From: a virus
Direction: 5' to 3' (one strand)
IMG/VR virus record: IMGVR_UViG_3300032116_001571
Span: 1-20,724 of that record
DNA length: 20,724 bases
Below the pieces are notes generated by a model, which had not been told where the DNA came from, did not search any database, and saw nothing but the letters and a program-made list of their open reading frames with translations. A program made the position numbers and the translations under genes. This document shows, piece by piece, positions 8,951 through 15,889 of this stretch (the first letter of the stretch is position 1; the number at the start of each line of letters is the position of its first letter).

Positions 8951-9757
8951 TTACTTAATACATCTTAAAGCAAATCCCATAATGTATGGATTCACACCTG
9001 TGTTTATTGCTCCATCAGTGGTTGAGAATGATGTTTGGAAATTGGTTGTCCCGTTCAAAATATAACATGGAATATTATTATTTGTTCCAATACCAGCAGA
9101 AGTTGCGTTTACAGATCTATTTCTCACAAGCCCATTTTGGAAACCCATCAATGAAGCGGTAGGACTTACAGAAATAGCATTTTGTGAATACCTAATGGTA
9201 GGCGTTACGCCAGAATTAGAAATTTTCATAACCATGTAATACCAACCACCACCAGATCCTGAAAAAGAAAGTGTTGATGGTAAATTAGTTTGAACAAAAA
9301 ATATTCCACCTGGTGATGTTGACAGTGTTATTCCTGACATGATCAATTGGTAGGGGATTACTCCTGTTTGAGATGAATATTGTGTATTATAAAAAGCAAC
9401 ATCTACAACATCAGTCGTGGTTGTTGCAGAAACAATTGAATAGGTAATTGCCGAATAATCATATTTACCTGTGTCATAAAATAAGAAAGCATTTAGTTTA
9501 TTTTGTTGGTTTGCTTGTGGGACAACCGCGGCAGAAAGAAATCCAGGTCCCATATAATCAGGAATGAAATTTGCTGATGAGGTCATTGGAAACACATTTG
9601 GTGCAGACAAGAAGTTTGTTGCAATTCTTGTTCCTGTGTCATTACCCAAGCCATCTTGAATTTGTTGAGGAGTTGATGTTATACCTGATGTTGAGTCGGC
9701 TAGTTTGATTAAGCCTTGGTATGTTGATTGTATTGTTTGTCCACTTAAAGTAGGCAT
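8951..9757 (-). CDS. probable fibre-type virion protein
   Basis: A 268-aa, Ser/Thr/Gly-rich, almost Cys-free protein. The N-terminus (MPTLSGQTIQSTYQGLIKLA, then 'TPQQIQDGLGNDTGTRIATN') looks like the capsid- or tail-attachment segment of trimeric fibres in Bacteroidota phages. The remainder alternates short hydrophobic and polar stretches typical of beta-rich fibres. It sits between another beta-rich protein and the gp10-like gene. Probable role: a surface fibre or decoration protein. The exact site (head or tail) cannot be told from the sequence. Confidence 0.5.
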   Translation of the reverse strand: MPTLSGQTIQSTYQGLIKLADSTSGITSTPQQIQDGLGNDTGTRIATNFLSAPNVFPMTSSANFIPDYMGPGFLSAAVVPQANQQNKLNAFLFYDTGKYDYSAITYSIVSATTTTDVVDVAFYNTQYSSQTGVIPYQLIMSGITLSTSPGGIFFVQTNLPSTLSFSGSGGGWYYMVMKISNSGVTPTIRYSQNAISVSPTASLMGFQNGLVRNRSVNATSAGIGTNNNIPCYILNGTTNFQTSFSTTDGAINTGVNPYIMGFALRCIK

Positions 9758-9780
9758 ATTATTTTGTTTTAATTTTTAAT

Positions 9781-10347
9781 TTATACTTGTGTCATCGTTA
9801 TAATAACTGATGGTGTTTCTGGTCTTGTTGGATTTGTTTGTGCACCAGCGGCAACAAGAAAAGCATTTGTATTTGTTGTTGACCACATAATTTCAATGTA
9901 TTCACCAGCATTTAATTCTTCAACAAAATTCCATGCCGCAACCAATAGATTATTATTATTTGCAAGCGTCACGTCAGTATTTGAATAAGCAATATTTGTT
10001 CCATTTTTTCTAAACCAAATTGAAACAATACCAGCAGATCCTCCTGATTTGTCTAGTTGAACTGAAAATTGGACATTAAATGTTCCTCCACTTTCAGTAG
10101 TTATTTTTGATCCATCAACCACTGTTATACCTTGACCGAATGCCGTTGTTTCTGCACTCATCGCATAAGCGGATGTTGTTGTTGCCGCAGTTTGAGACAC
10201 AGTTGAATAAAATGATCCATGTAAATTTCCAAGTCCAATATAAGGTGATTTTACTTGGTATGTTGTTCCACTTGCAACACAAACAAAAAGTGTGTCTTTT
10301 GTAATTGCTGTTGTTGATGGTAATTGACTAATTGGTAAGTTTGCCAT
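9781..10347 (-). CDS. C1q/TNF-like jelly-roll virion protein
   Basis: A 188-aa protein. Residues 1-35 form an N-terminal anchor-like segment (MANLPISQLPSTTAITKDTL). Residues about 40-188 follow the pattern of C1q/TNF-like jelly rolls in phage structural proteins. The landmarks are 'GSFYSTVSQTAA', 'GGTFNVQFSVQLDKSGG', 'VSIWFRKNGTNIAYSNT', 'LLVAAWNFVEELNAGEYIEI', and a terminal 'SVIITMTQV'. Such domains usually trimerise and decorate fibres or baseplates. It follows the 558-aa gene by 1 nt and precedes the other fibre-type gene by 23 nt. The fold call is by pattern; no enzymatic role is implied. Confidence 0.6.
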   Translation of the reverse strand: MANLPISQLPSTTAITKDTLFVCVASGTTYQVKSPYIGLGNLHGSFYSTVSQTAATTTSAYAMSAETTAFGQGITVVDGSKITTESGGTFNVQFSVQLDKSGGSAGIVSIWFRKNGTNIAYSNTDVTLANNNNLLVAAWNFVEELNAGEYIEIMWSTTNTNAFLVAAGAQTNPTRPETPSVIITMTQV

Positions 10348-10348
10348 A

Positions 10349-12025
10349 TTAAGTTATTATAATTTTGTCGTTATTTTCTTGTAAGATATAATCCAAGTTT
10401 TCTTGTAATAAATAACTTGGACAGTTATCCCATGTAATATATTCTTGATTCCATTGATCAGCATTCTCATTCCAAATACATTCGTTTATTACTACAACTG
10501 GTGTTGAAGAAGGTGTTGGAGTAAATGTTGGTGTTATTGATGGGGTTGGTGTTGGTGTAGAAGTTTCTGTATTTGTTGGAGTAATAGACGGAGTAGGTGT
10601 AGGTGTATTTGTTTCTGTATTTGTTGGAGTTTGAGTTTGTGTTGATGTTATTGATGGAGTATTTGTTATTGTTTGTGTAGGTGTAAATGAAGGGGTAGGT
10701 GTAGGTGTATTTGTTTCTGTATTTGTTGGCGTGTTTGTTGGAGTAGAAGTAGTGGTTGGTGTATTTGTATTGGTTGCAGTCGGTGTATGAGTTGGTGTAT
10801 TAGAAGGAGTTGATGTTTGAGTATTTGTAGGTGTTTGAGTTGGGGTTGGTGTATTTGTAGATGTATTCGTTGGGGTCTGAGTTGTTGTAGGAGTATTAGT
10901 ATTAGTTGGTGTTTGAGTAAGTGTTGGAGTCAGTGATGGTGTTGGTGTGAGTGTTTCAAATGGATAAAACGCAGCATCACAGCGGTCAAGTGGTGTCATA
11001 ACTTGGATCTGGATATTTGCACTCCAACCGCCAAGTAAATCATGATATTTTTCAATGAATGGAACACAAACAACAGGTTGATCCAAATAATACTCTTTAT
11101 TAAAATTACCAAGTGAATCTTCAACACTAAGTCTAAATTGACCTATAATATCATCCATTATTTGTAATGTATCACTCAATACATCTACTTGATTATTTAA
11201 ATCTCTTTCAATAATATCAGACACAATCAAATCAAAATTATAAGTCATGTGTGTTGATTGTTGTTCAACATTTCCTGGTATGACATATAAATAAGGATAA
11301 ACTACGGCATTATCACTAGGATTATCTTGTTTTAGTCTTTGATCCACATTATAACTAAATTCACCAAGATCACCATAACCAAATGAATTTAATTGTTTGT
11401 GATAATTGGCTAATAACTGAAAATCATCAACAATTGTTTTGTGATTTATTCCAGCCAAATGAAATACAGGAGATCCAGTAAATGTATTATATGCGGCAGC
11501 ACAACGATCTAATGGTGAAATTGTCTCAACTTTTAATTCAGCATTCCAACCATTTGTCATGTCTGCATACTTCTCAATAAATGGTATACAATTGATTGTT
11601 TCAGTTATAAAATATTTTCTATAATAATCTCCTTGAGATTGTTCAACAGAATATTTGAATTGACTAATTACATCTTGTAATATTTGCAATGTATCAGAAA
11701 CTGTATCAACAAGATTTGTATTATCTCTGAATACAATATCCATTACAAGAGTGTTGAAATTCCACTCTTTATATCTTAAATTATTTACAACTTTTGATGG
11801 AACAACAAATAACAAAGGATACAATGGTGATTGATCATGTGTATTTTCTTGTGCTTGTCTTTGTTGTTGAAGATATGTGATATACTCCAAATTACCAAGA
11901 CCAAATGAATTTAATTGCTTGTGTTTCTGTGTTAGATAATAGAAATCATCAGCAAATGATCTGAGATTTACTGTATCTGGAAGTGGAGAAACAGTTGGTG
12001 TTGGCGTTGGAGTTGGCGTTGGCAT
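10349..12025 (-). CDS. tail-terminator-like protein, duplicated domain with long Thr/Pro linker
   Basis: A 558-aa protein. After an odd start made of PTPTPTPTPT (residues 2-11) come two tandem copies of one domain, about 21-182 and 196-356. Each copy has '(D/V)DF..L...HKQLNSFG.G(N/D)L' near its start, then 'YP.L.V(V/I)P', '(V/L)SDTLQI..D(V/I)I.QF', 'C(I/V)PFIEKY.D' and 'PLDRC.AA' at its end. A Thr/Pro linker (357-509) and a 49-residue Trp/Asn/Gln-rich tail follow. The short alpha/beta domain with a 'YP.L.V.P' strand and an 'SDTLQI' helix resembles tail terminator or tail-completion proteins. That is a family-level inference; the duplication is seen directly. The ATG shares one base with the stop of the overlapping -1 frame upstream (TAATG). 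Confidence 0.5.
   Translation of the reverse strand: MPTPTPTPTPTVSPLPDTVNLRSFADDFYYLTQKHKQLNSFGLGNLEYITYLQQQRQAQENTHDQSPLYPLLFVVPSKVVNNLRYKEWNFNTLVMDIVFRDNTNLVDTVSDTLQILQDVISQFKYSVEQSQGDYYRKYFITETINCIPFIEKYADMTNGWNAELKVETISPLDRCAAAYNTFTGSPVFHLAGINHKTIVDDFQLLANYHKQLNSFGYGDLGEFSYNVDQRLKQDNPSDNAVVYPYLYVIPGNVEQQSTHMTYNFDLIVSDIIERDLNNQVDVLSDTLQIMDDIIGQFRLSVEDSLGNFNKEYYLDQPVVCVPFIEKYHDLLGGWSANIQIQVMTPLDRCDAAFYPFETLTPTPSLTPTLTQTPTNTNTPTTTQTPTNTSTNTPTPTQTPTNTQTSTPSNTPTHTPTATNTNTPTTTSTPTNTPTNTETNTPTPTPSFTPTQTITNTPSITSTQTQTPTNTETNTPTPTPSITPTNTETSTPTPTPSITPTFTPTPSSTPVVVINECIWNENADQWNQEYITWDNCPSYLLQENLDYILQENNDKIIIT
10499..10957 (-). repeat. long Thr/Pro linker repeat in the 558-aa gene
   Basis: About 153 codons of degenerate Thr/Pro/Ser/Asn/Gln repeat, the longest such tract in the window. 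Larger units also repeat: a block containing NTETNTPTPTPS occurs twice, and a close variant NTETSTPTPTPS follows. This indicates tandem expansion at the DNA level. Confidence 0.85.
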
Positions 12026-12297
12026 TAGTCTATTTCTTTAATTTGCTTATTCCTTTCTTGATTAAGGTCGTTAATGTAAGAAAGATGGTTAAGACAGGTA
12101 ATAAGACTAAGGTCAGTAATGCTGTCAATTTTCCAAACTTTGTCTTGGGCAAGGAGAGATATGCACGAATACCAGCCCCAAAACTTGATAAAACTATTTT
12201 CAGTCTCATCATCTGCCACATTATCTTGTTGTTTAAATAAACCGGTGTAAGTTCTTGCAATACTTTCTCTAAATTTATTAAAAAAAAAACTGATCCT
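12025..12297 (-). CDS. overlapping -1 frame, probable frameshift extension of the chaperone-like gene
   Basis: Inside the 3' end of the 246-aa gene, the -1 frame is open for 90 codons from just after a TGA (12298-12300) to a TAA at 12025-12027. The product contains 'SFIKFWGWYSCISLLAQ' then 'LITCLNHLSYINDLNQERN'. I associate this Trp-Gly-Trp-Tyr pattern with the C-termini of tail-assembly-type proteins in Bacteroidota phages. The frame opens exactly at a run of ten T (12280-12289), where a -1 slip would join it to the upstream gene and give about 248 aa. Its stop overlaps the next ATG as TAATG. The stretch 12061-12180 is about 39% GC, above its surroundings, as expected under double coding constraint. 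It could instead be translated on its own from an ATG at 12219 (64 aa), or the run could be miscounted. Confidence 0.6.
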   Translation of the reverse strand, partial: RISFFFNKFRESIARTYTGLFKQQDNVADDETENSFIKFWGWYSCISLLAQDKVWKIDSITDLSLITCLNHLSYINDLNQERNKQIKEID

Positions 12298-12770
12298 TCA
12301 ACATACTTTAATGGAAGATCTTTAAATGACTCAATTCTCTTTTTGAAATTACTTTGAGAATATTCTGTGTTTTTTTCAACATATAAATATGCGGCAAGTT
12401 CACTTAGATTTGCAATTCTATAATTTTCATCTTTGCCAAGAAATGTGTCAATATCTACAAATTGACCAAACGTTATTTTTTCTATATCCACAATTTGATA
12501 CTCAACTCCTTTATGTGTTATGTATGGATAATATTCTTGATCTTCATCATTCAAATAACTTTGTATAATGGATCCAATATGTGCTATGGTTGTGGCGTCA
12601 GTTTCAAGTATTTCTTTTTCATCTATTCCTGAAACCTTGGAAATCATTTTGACATACATTTCTTGTTCAGTAAGAAGATCTTTCATTTTCATTATTTCAG
12701 CCCAGTTGGAAACTGTTGGTTCGTTGAGAACATATTTCTTTCCTTTAAAGTCAATGTAATTAGTGGTCAT
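12030..12770 (-). CDS. tail-assembly-chaperone-like protein (zero frame)
   Basis: A 246-aa protein starting MTTNYIDFKGKKYVLNEPTV. I prefer this ATG over one 11 codons upstream (12803), which would overlap the terminase gene and add a poorly protein-like MFIDKKKIFNN. The first 160 residues are a soluble, mostly helical domain ('EPTVSNWAEIMKM', 'ITFGQFVDIDTFLG', 'SELAAYLYVEK', 'YVEGSVFFLI'). They suit a protein that binds another tail component during assembly. The zero-frame C-terminus ends in a hydrophobic stretch (about 214-237) and a Lys-rich tail, so on its own it looks membrane-associated. That part is shared with the -1 frame described at 12025-12297. Lambda gpG/gpGT is the model for one gene giving two C-termini. 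Confidence 0.6.
   Translation of the reverse strand: MTTNYIDFKGKKYVLNEPTVSNWAEIMKMKDLLTEQEMYVKMISKVSGIDEKEILETDATTIAHIGSIIQSYLNDEDQEYYPYITHKGVEYQIVDIEKITFGQFVDIDTFLGKDENYRIANLSELAAYLYVEKNTEYSQSNFKKRIESFKDLPLKYVEGSVFFLINLEKVLQELTPVYLNNKIMWQMMRLKIVLSSFGAGIRAYLSLPKTKFGKLTALLTLVLLPVLTIFLTLTTLIKKGISKLKK
12280..12289 (-). promoter_or_regulatory. candidate -1 ribosomal frameshift site (T10 run)
   Basis: On the minus strand the zero frame reads GTT TTT TTT TTA, giving a T TTT TTT slippery heptamer of the X XXY YYZ type. After a one-base backward slip the ribosome enters the 12025-12297 frame. I did not identify a clear downstream stimulatory hairpin by eye. A homopolymer sequencing error here would produce the same picture. 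Confidence 0.45.
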
Positions 12771-12792
12771 ATTATTAAATATCTTTTTTTTA

Positions 12793-13932
12793 TCAATAAA
12801 CAAAAGTTCCTGTATTTCTCATAACTTTCATTTGTAAAACATACCTGATTGCGTCAAGCAAATGGTTATTCTTATCTTCTGGTTCATCTAAATTATTGCC
12901 ATTTTTATCTTGTTTCCATTGATACATTTGTAATTCTTCAATTAAATGTTGTGAGTTTGCTTCAACATAAAATTTGCTTCTTTTGATTAAATCAATTCCT
13001 GCAAGTATGGTATCTTTTTTAACTGGCTTAGAGTTTATACCATTTCTATTTAACTCTGCAATGGCCTGTGGGTTCGCACTATCACAAATAAAATCATCAG
13101 TTAAATTGATTCCAAGATCTTTGATCTTATAAATAAAATCAGGGATTGTTATATTTTTTAAATATAATAGTTCTTTACAATAAATTGAATCATTTAACTT
13201 GTGAACACTAATCAATACACTTGGATCATTATACCCGAAATCTATTCCATAAGCCAATAACTTTGCACCTTGAGGTAAATCATAATAAAATTGATGGTGT
13301 GTAAATACCGCCCTAGTTGGAATTCCTTTCTCACCGAGCCCAAAAACACGCCACAAATTTGGATCACGATCTTTTAATTTTTCAATTTCATCTATTTGTG
13401 TTTGTGGAAGAAATGGATTGTCTTTATATGTTGTAATGGTATAAAATACATCTGGTTGACCTTCTAAATCATATAACCAACTCTTCCATAAACTTGGGTT
13501 GAAATCCATTGTTATACGATCAGAAGTTCTAAGAATCAATTGAACGTATTCATCATAAGTTATTTCTGTGGCTTCATTTACAAATAAATAATCTCTCTTT
13601 CTACCTCTGAGTTTTGTTTCATCATCACAACTAAACCATTCAATTATATTTGTTCCAAGTTCATAATAACCATCACTTACATGCCATTTATCTGGATCAT
13701 ACACACCAAATAATTGTAAAATTTCTTTTAAATCTCTCAACACGGATCCTTTGAGTGCAGGAAGTGTTTTTCTAACAATTGATAAAACTTTATTGTCTTC
13801 TTGAATTAGTTTATAAACCCAATAAATTAAAATGTTATAAGTTTTGCTGGCACGACTTGATCCTTGAAATATACAAACACGTTTGTCAGTTGAAATTAAA
13901 TCTTGAAAAACTCTTGTTGTTTGTATCTTCAT
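12793..13932 (-). CDS. terL: terminase large subunit
   Basis: A 379-aa DNA-packaging motor protein that hydrolyses ATP and cuts concatemeric DNA at the portal. The ATPase part shows a Walker A loop 'QGSSRASKT' (residues 23-31), a Walker B-like 'YLFVNEATE' (115-123) with Glu120 as the likely catalytic carboxylate, and a coupling motif 'MDFNPS' (142-147). The RNase H-like nuclease part shows Asp231 in 'GIDFGYNDPS', Asp284 in 'ICDSANP' and Asp360 in 'HLLDAIRYV'. These are the three metal-binding acids expected. The layout fits the PBSX/Terminase_3-like group, somewhat shorter than many relatives. The start is fixed by an ATGA overlap with the 41-aa gene upstream. The terminase small subunit lies two genes further upstream. 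Confidence 0.93.
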   Translation of the reverse strand: MKIQTTRVFQDLISTDKRVCIFQGSSRASKTYNILIYWVYKLIQEDNKVLSIVRKTLPALKGSVLRDLKEILQLFGVYDPDKWHVSDGYYELGTNIIEWFSCDDETKLRGRKRDYLFVNEATEITYDEYVQLILRTSDRITMDFNPSLWKSWLYDLEGQPDVFYTITTYKDNPFLPQTQIDEIEKLKDRDPNLWRVFGLGEKGIPTRAVFTHHQFYYDLPQGAKLLAYGIDFGYNDPSVLISVHKLNDSIYCKELLYLKNITIPDFIYKIKDLGINLTDDFICDSANPQAIAELNRNGINSKPVKKDTILAGIDLIKRSKFYVEANSQHLIEELQMYQWKQDKNGNNLDEPEDKNNHLLDAIRYVLQMKVMRNTGTFVY

Positions 13933-14054
13933 CTACCTTGACCTCTATATTTTGAAACACTTTTATCCTTGGGTCCTTTGGATTTTTTTGCCTTTCTACC
14001 TTTTCTTTTACCAAATGATATTTTTCTTGAATCTAATGATTTTGTTTTTGCCAT
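13929..14054 (-). CDS. small, very basic protein (41 aa) coupled to terL
   Basis: A 42-codon frame starting MAKTKSLDSRKISFGKRKGR and ending in RGQGR. About 40% of its residues are Lys or Arg and there are no acidic clusters. It starts 1 nt after the methyltransferase stop and its TGA overlaps the terL ATG (ATGA). This leaves no unexplained bases in the block and argues strongly that it is a gene. Short Lys/Arg-rich proteins next to the terminase recur in Bacteroidota phages, to my knowledge without an assigned function. Nucleic-acid binding during packaging is a reasonable guess from charge alone. Its size explains why automatic calling often misses it. Confidence 0.75.
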   Translation of the reverse strand: MAKTKSLDSRKISFGKRKGRKAKKSKGPKDKSVSKYRGQGR

Positions 14055-14055
14055 A

Positions 14056-14676
14056 TTATCTTTTTACAAATACACCACCAATATAACCACCGTGAGTTAT
14101 TTCATATTCATATCCATGTTCTTCGATCCACTCTTTAAATGCAAGTCTTTCATGAAAATCATATTCACTTTCTCCACCGTGCCAATCATCAAAACGTATA
14201 AAAATTTCTTTCCAATCACAAGCAGCCAAGAATTTTAATGAACTTACTGTTGGTTCATATATGTCAACATCAACATTTGCAAAAGCAATTTTTTGTAAGA
14301 TCCCATGTTGATAAGGATGCTCCAATTTGTGAACATCTTTTACGATCAATTGGATATTTGGTCTTTGAGATAATTTTTGTATTGCTTCATCAATTGTTTT
14401 TGGAATATGACCTGCTTGATAATCAGGATGCCCCAAAGCAAATTGACCTTCAGTCCAATTACTTGACGTTGGAAGGGGTTGATTACTCGCTTCAAGACCT
14501 TCAAAATGGTCTATTGTATAAATGGTTCTGTCAGGAAATTGTGATGCAAGGTATAATGCACTTTCACATGAAAATGTTCCAAATTCAATTATGTCTCCTT
14601 GAAGACCATATTTATCTACCATTTCTTTTACAACATGAAGATCACATCTTTCCATGTTGGGATTTGTTTCAATCAT
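14056..14676 (-). CDS. TylF/macrocin-O-methyltransferase-like SAM methyltransferase
   Basis: A 206-aa class I SAM-dependent methyltransferase with the TylF pattern. Motif I is 'IIEFGTFSCESA' (29-40) and the adenosine-ribose acid lies in 'TIDHFEGL' (54-61). Next come 'NVDVDIYEPTVSSL' (134-147), an Asp-rich metal/substrate motif 'RFDDWHGGE' (161-169), and 'AFKEWIEEHG'. Family members methylate sugar hydroxyls. In phages they may modify host or virion glycans, or hypermodified bases. It sits between the terminase small subunit (8-nt overlap) and the 41-aa gene, an unusual place for a glycan-modifying enzyme. The fold call is strong; the substrate is unknown. Confidence 0.8.
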   Translation of the reverse strand: MIETNPNMERCDLHVVKEMVDKYGLQGDIIEFGTFSCESALYLASQFPDRTIYTIDHFEGLEASNQPLPTSSNWTEGQFALGHPDYQAGHIPKTIDEAIQKLSQRPNIQLIVKDVHKLEHPYQHGILQKIAFANVDVDIYEPTVSSLKFLAACDWKEIFIRFDDWHGGESEYDFHERLAFKEWIEEHGYEYEITHGGYIGGVFVKR

Positions 14677-15055
14677 TGTTTTTCATTTTAGTTGTTATTA
14701 TTTCAATCTCAATTTTATCATTGAGAGTTTTACCATTAGACGTGATATCCAGTGATTCATTAGGTTTACCATACACACGGTTTAATAATGTCTCTATTGA
14801 ATCCAGATAACCCTTAGAGATTGATTTTTTTATTGCACTTGCAATTGTCTTTTCAAATACCGTTGAGTTGGAATCATCTAATATTTCATTCAATTGTTTT
14901 TCAGTTAATGACACCATGTATTGTATTATATCTACAATTTGACTCTTTGAATACGCAGTTGTTTTCATCAAAGTTGGATGAAGTTTTTTTGGTCTTCCAT
15001 TTGGATTTCCTGACTCACCTTTTTTCCATCTTGGTTCTATTTTTTTATAACCCAT
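14669..15055 (-). CDS. probable terminase small subunit (DUF5681-like N-terminus)
   Basis: A 128-aa protein. The N-terminus 'WKKGESGNPNGRPKK' (10-24) is the DUF5681 motif found on phage terminase small subunits and related DNA-binding proteins. A helical middle region follows (about 37-95), ending 'LLNRVYGKPNESLDI', a common end of small-terminase-like cores. The C-terminal 25 residues are polar. Small subunits bind the packaging site and feed DNA to the large subunit. The location two genes upstream of terL supports the call. It overlaps the methyltransferase by 8 nt, so the whole group should be co-translated. Confidence 0.75.
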   Translation of the reverse strand: MGYKKIEPRWKKGESGNPNGRPKKLHPTLMKTTAYSKSQIVDIIQYMVSLTEKQLNEILDDSNSTVFEKTIASAIKKSISKGYLDSIETLLNRVYGKPNESLDITSNGKTLNDKIEIEIITTKMKNND

Positions 15056-15067
15056 ATAAATTGTTTT

Positions 15068-15367
15068 TTAGTTGTTTTCAAAATCATCTAATTGTCTTCT
15101 AAGATGATCTATTCTTTTTTTTATTCTAAGCCAACCATCACCAGAATAACCATGTGGAAATTGTTCATCGAAATGTTCATTATGAAAATCTATAACCCAA
15201 TTTTTTTCATTATCACTTTGGATCCTTGAGATAAAATAATCATTACATCTATTTAAATTCTCTCTTGTATATGGTAATGGTATTTTTTCTGTTATGGTAT
15301 TTACACCATTTACTCTAACCACGTTTGGTTTCTTTATTGTTGGTGCTTGTTTGCAATTACAACCCAT
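15068..15367 (-). CDS. hypothetical protein with N-terminal Cys motif
   Basis: A 99-aa protein starting MGCNCKQAPTIKKPNVVRVN. The CNC pair at residues 3-5 right after Met-Gly is eye-catching. The rest is polar with aromatic clusters ('NWVIDFHNEHFDEQF') and a helical C-terminus ('RIKKRIDHLRRQLDDF'). I do not recognise a family. Two cysteines are too few for a classic zinc site in a monomer. It overlaps the sigma-like gene by 11 nt and lies 12 nt before the terminase small subunit, so it belongs to the same transcript. Confidence 0.7.
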   Translation of the reverse strand: MGCNCKQAPTIKKPNVVRVNGVNTITEKIPLPYTRENLNRCNDYFISRIQSDNEKNWVIDFHNEHFDEQFPHGYSGDGWLRIKKRIDHLRRQLDDFENN

Positions 15368-15848
15368 TTTCTAAAAATTTAATTCTCCTTTTATTTAATA
15401 TCCTTCTAACTTTATTTATATCTCTTGACACACTATTGATGGGTATTGTAGTTCTTTGGCTTAGTTTTGTTATACTACAATTTTCTTCAATATAGAGTTC
15501 AAATAATTTTCTATAATACCAATCAATTTTTTTTAATTCATTTTTTACCCATTCAAGATCAACATATTCTTTAATTGGATCATCAATAATTTCAATCTTT
15601 TGAGTAAATTCACTAAATTTATGTTTACCATAAGTATAATAATATGGGCTTGACTTGGAAAAAAAATTATTCTTTACAATCTTTGAGAAGAAATATAATT
15701 TTTCTTTATCAGGAATTTCTTTCAATCTCTGATTAGTTAAAAATTGCTCAACACATATTTGAAATAAGTCAAGATCATTCTTTTTTGAAATTGCATTTAC
15801 AATCTTTTTCATTTCTTTTATGTTATTATTGATCCAATCATCAATCAT
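15357..15848 (-). CDS. sigma-factor-like transcription regulator
   Basis: A 163-aa protein. The N-terminal half is helical with 'DLDLFQICVEQFLTN' (25-39) and 'KLYFFSKIVKNNFFSKSSPY' (50-69), which resembles a reduced sigma region 2. The C-terminal part, about 122-155 ('CSITKLSQRTTIPINSVSRD', then 'INKVRRILNKR'), reads as a helix-turn-helix like sigma region 4. I relate it to small sigma-like proteins of Bacteroidota phages placed before the terminase genes, comparable in role to T4 gp55. It is the first gene of the long minus-strand block, so it may switch on late transcription with host RNA polymerase. Role inferred; a plain HTH repressor or activator is the alternative. Confidence 0.6.
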   Translation of the reverse strand: MIDDWINNNIKEMKKIVNAISKKNDLDLFQICVEQFLTNQRLKEIPDKEKLYFFSKIVKNNFFSKSSPYYYTYGKHKFSEFTQKIEIIDDPIKEYVDLEWVKNELKKIDWYYRKLFELYIEENCSITKLSQRTTIPINSVSRDINKVRRILNKRRIKFLENGL

Positions 15849-15889
15849 ACTAAATATAAATATTGCCTAGATACAATATATTTATCATT

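Noticed and set aside
10499-10957. Regularly spaced short repeats resembling a CRISPR or iteron array
   Set aside because: Units are degenerate, without fixed spacers, and translate in frame as Thr/Pro repeats within one gene.
12771-12803. Upstream start for the chaperone-like gene
   Set aside because: It would overlap terL by 11 nt and add residues unlike the rest of the protein; the ATG at 12770 follows the AATAATATG context seen at other starts. It is not excluded.
13969-14238. Plus-strand frame opposite the methyltransferase and 41-aa genes
   Set aside because: Two well-supported minus-strand genes cover it and the translation is hydrophobic noise.
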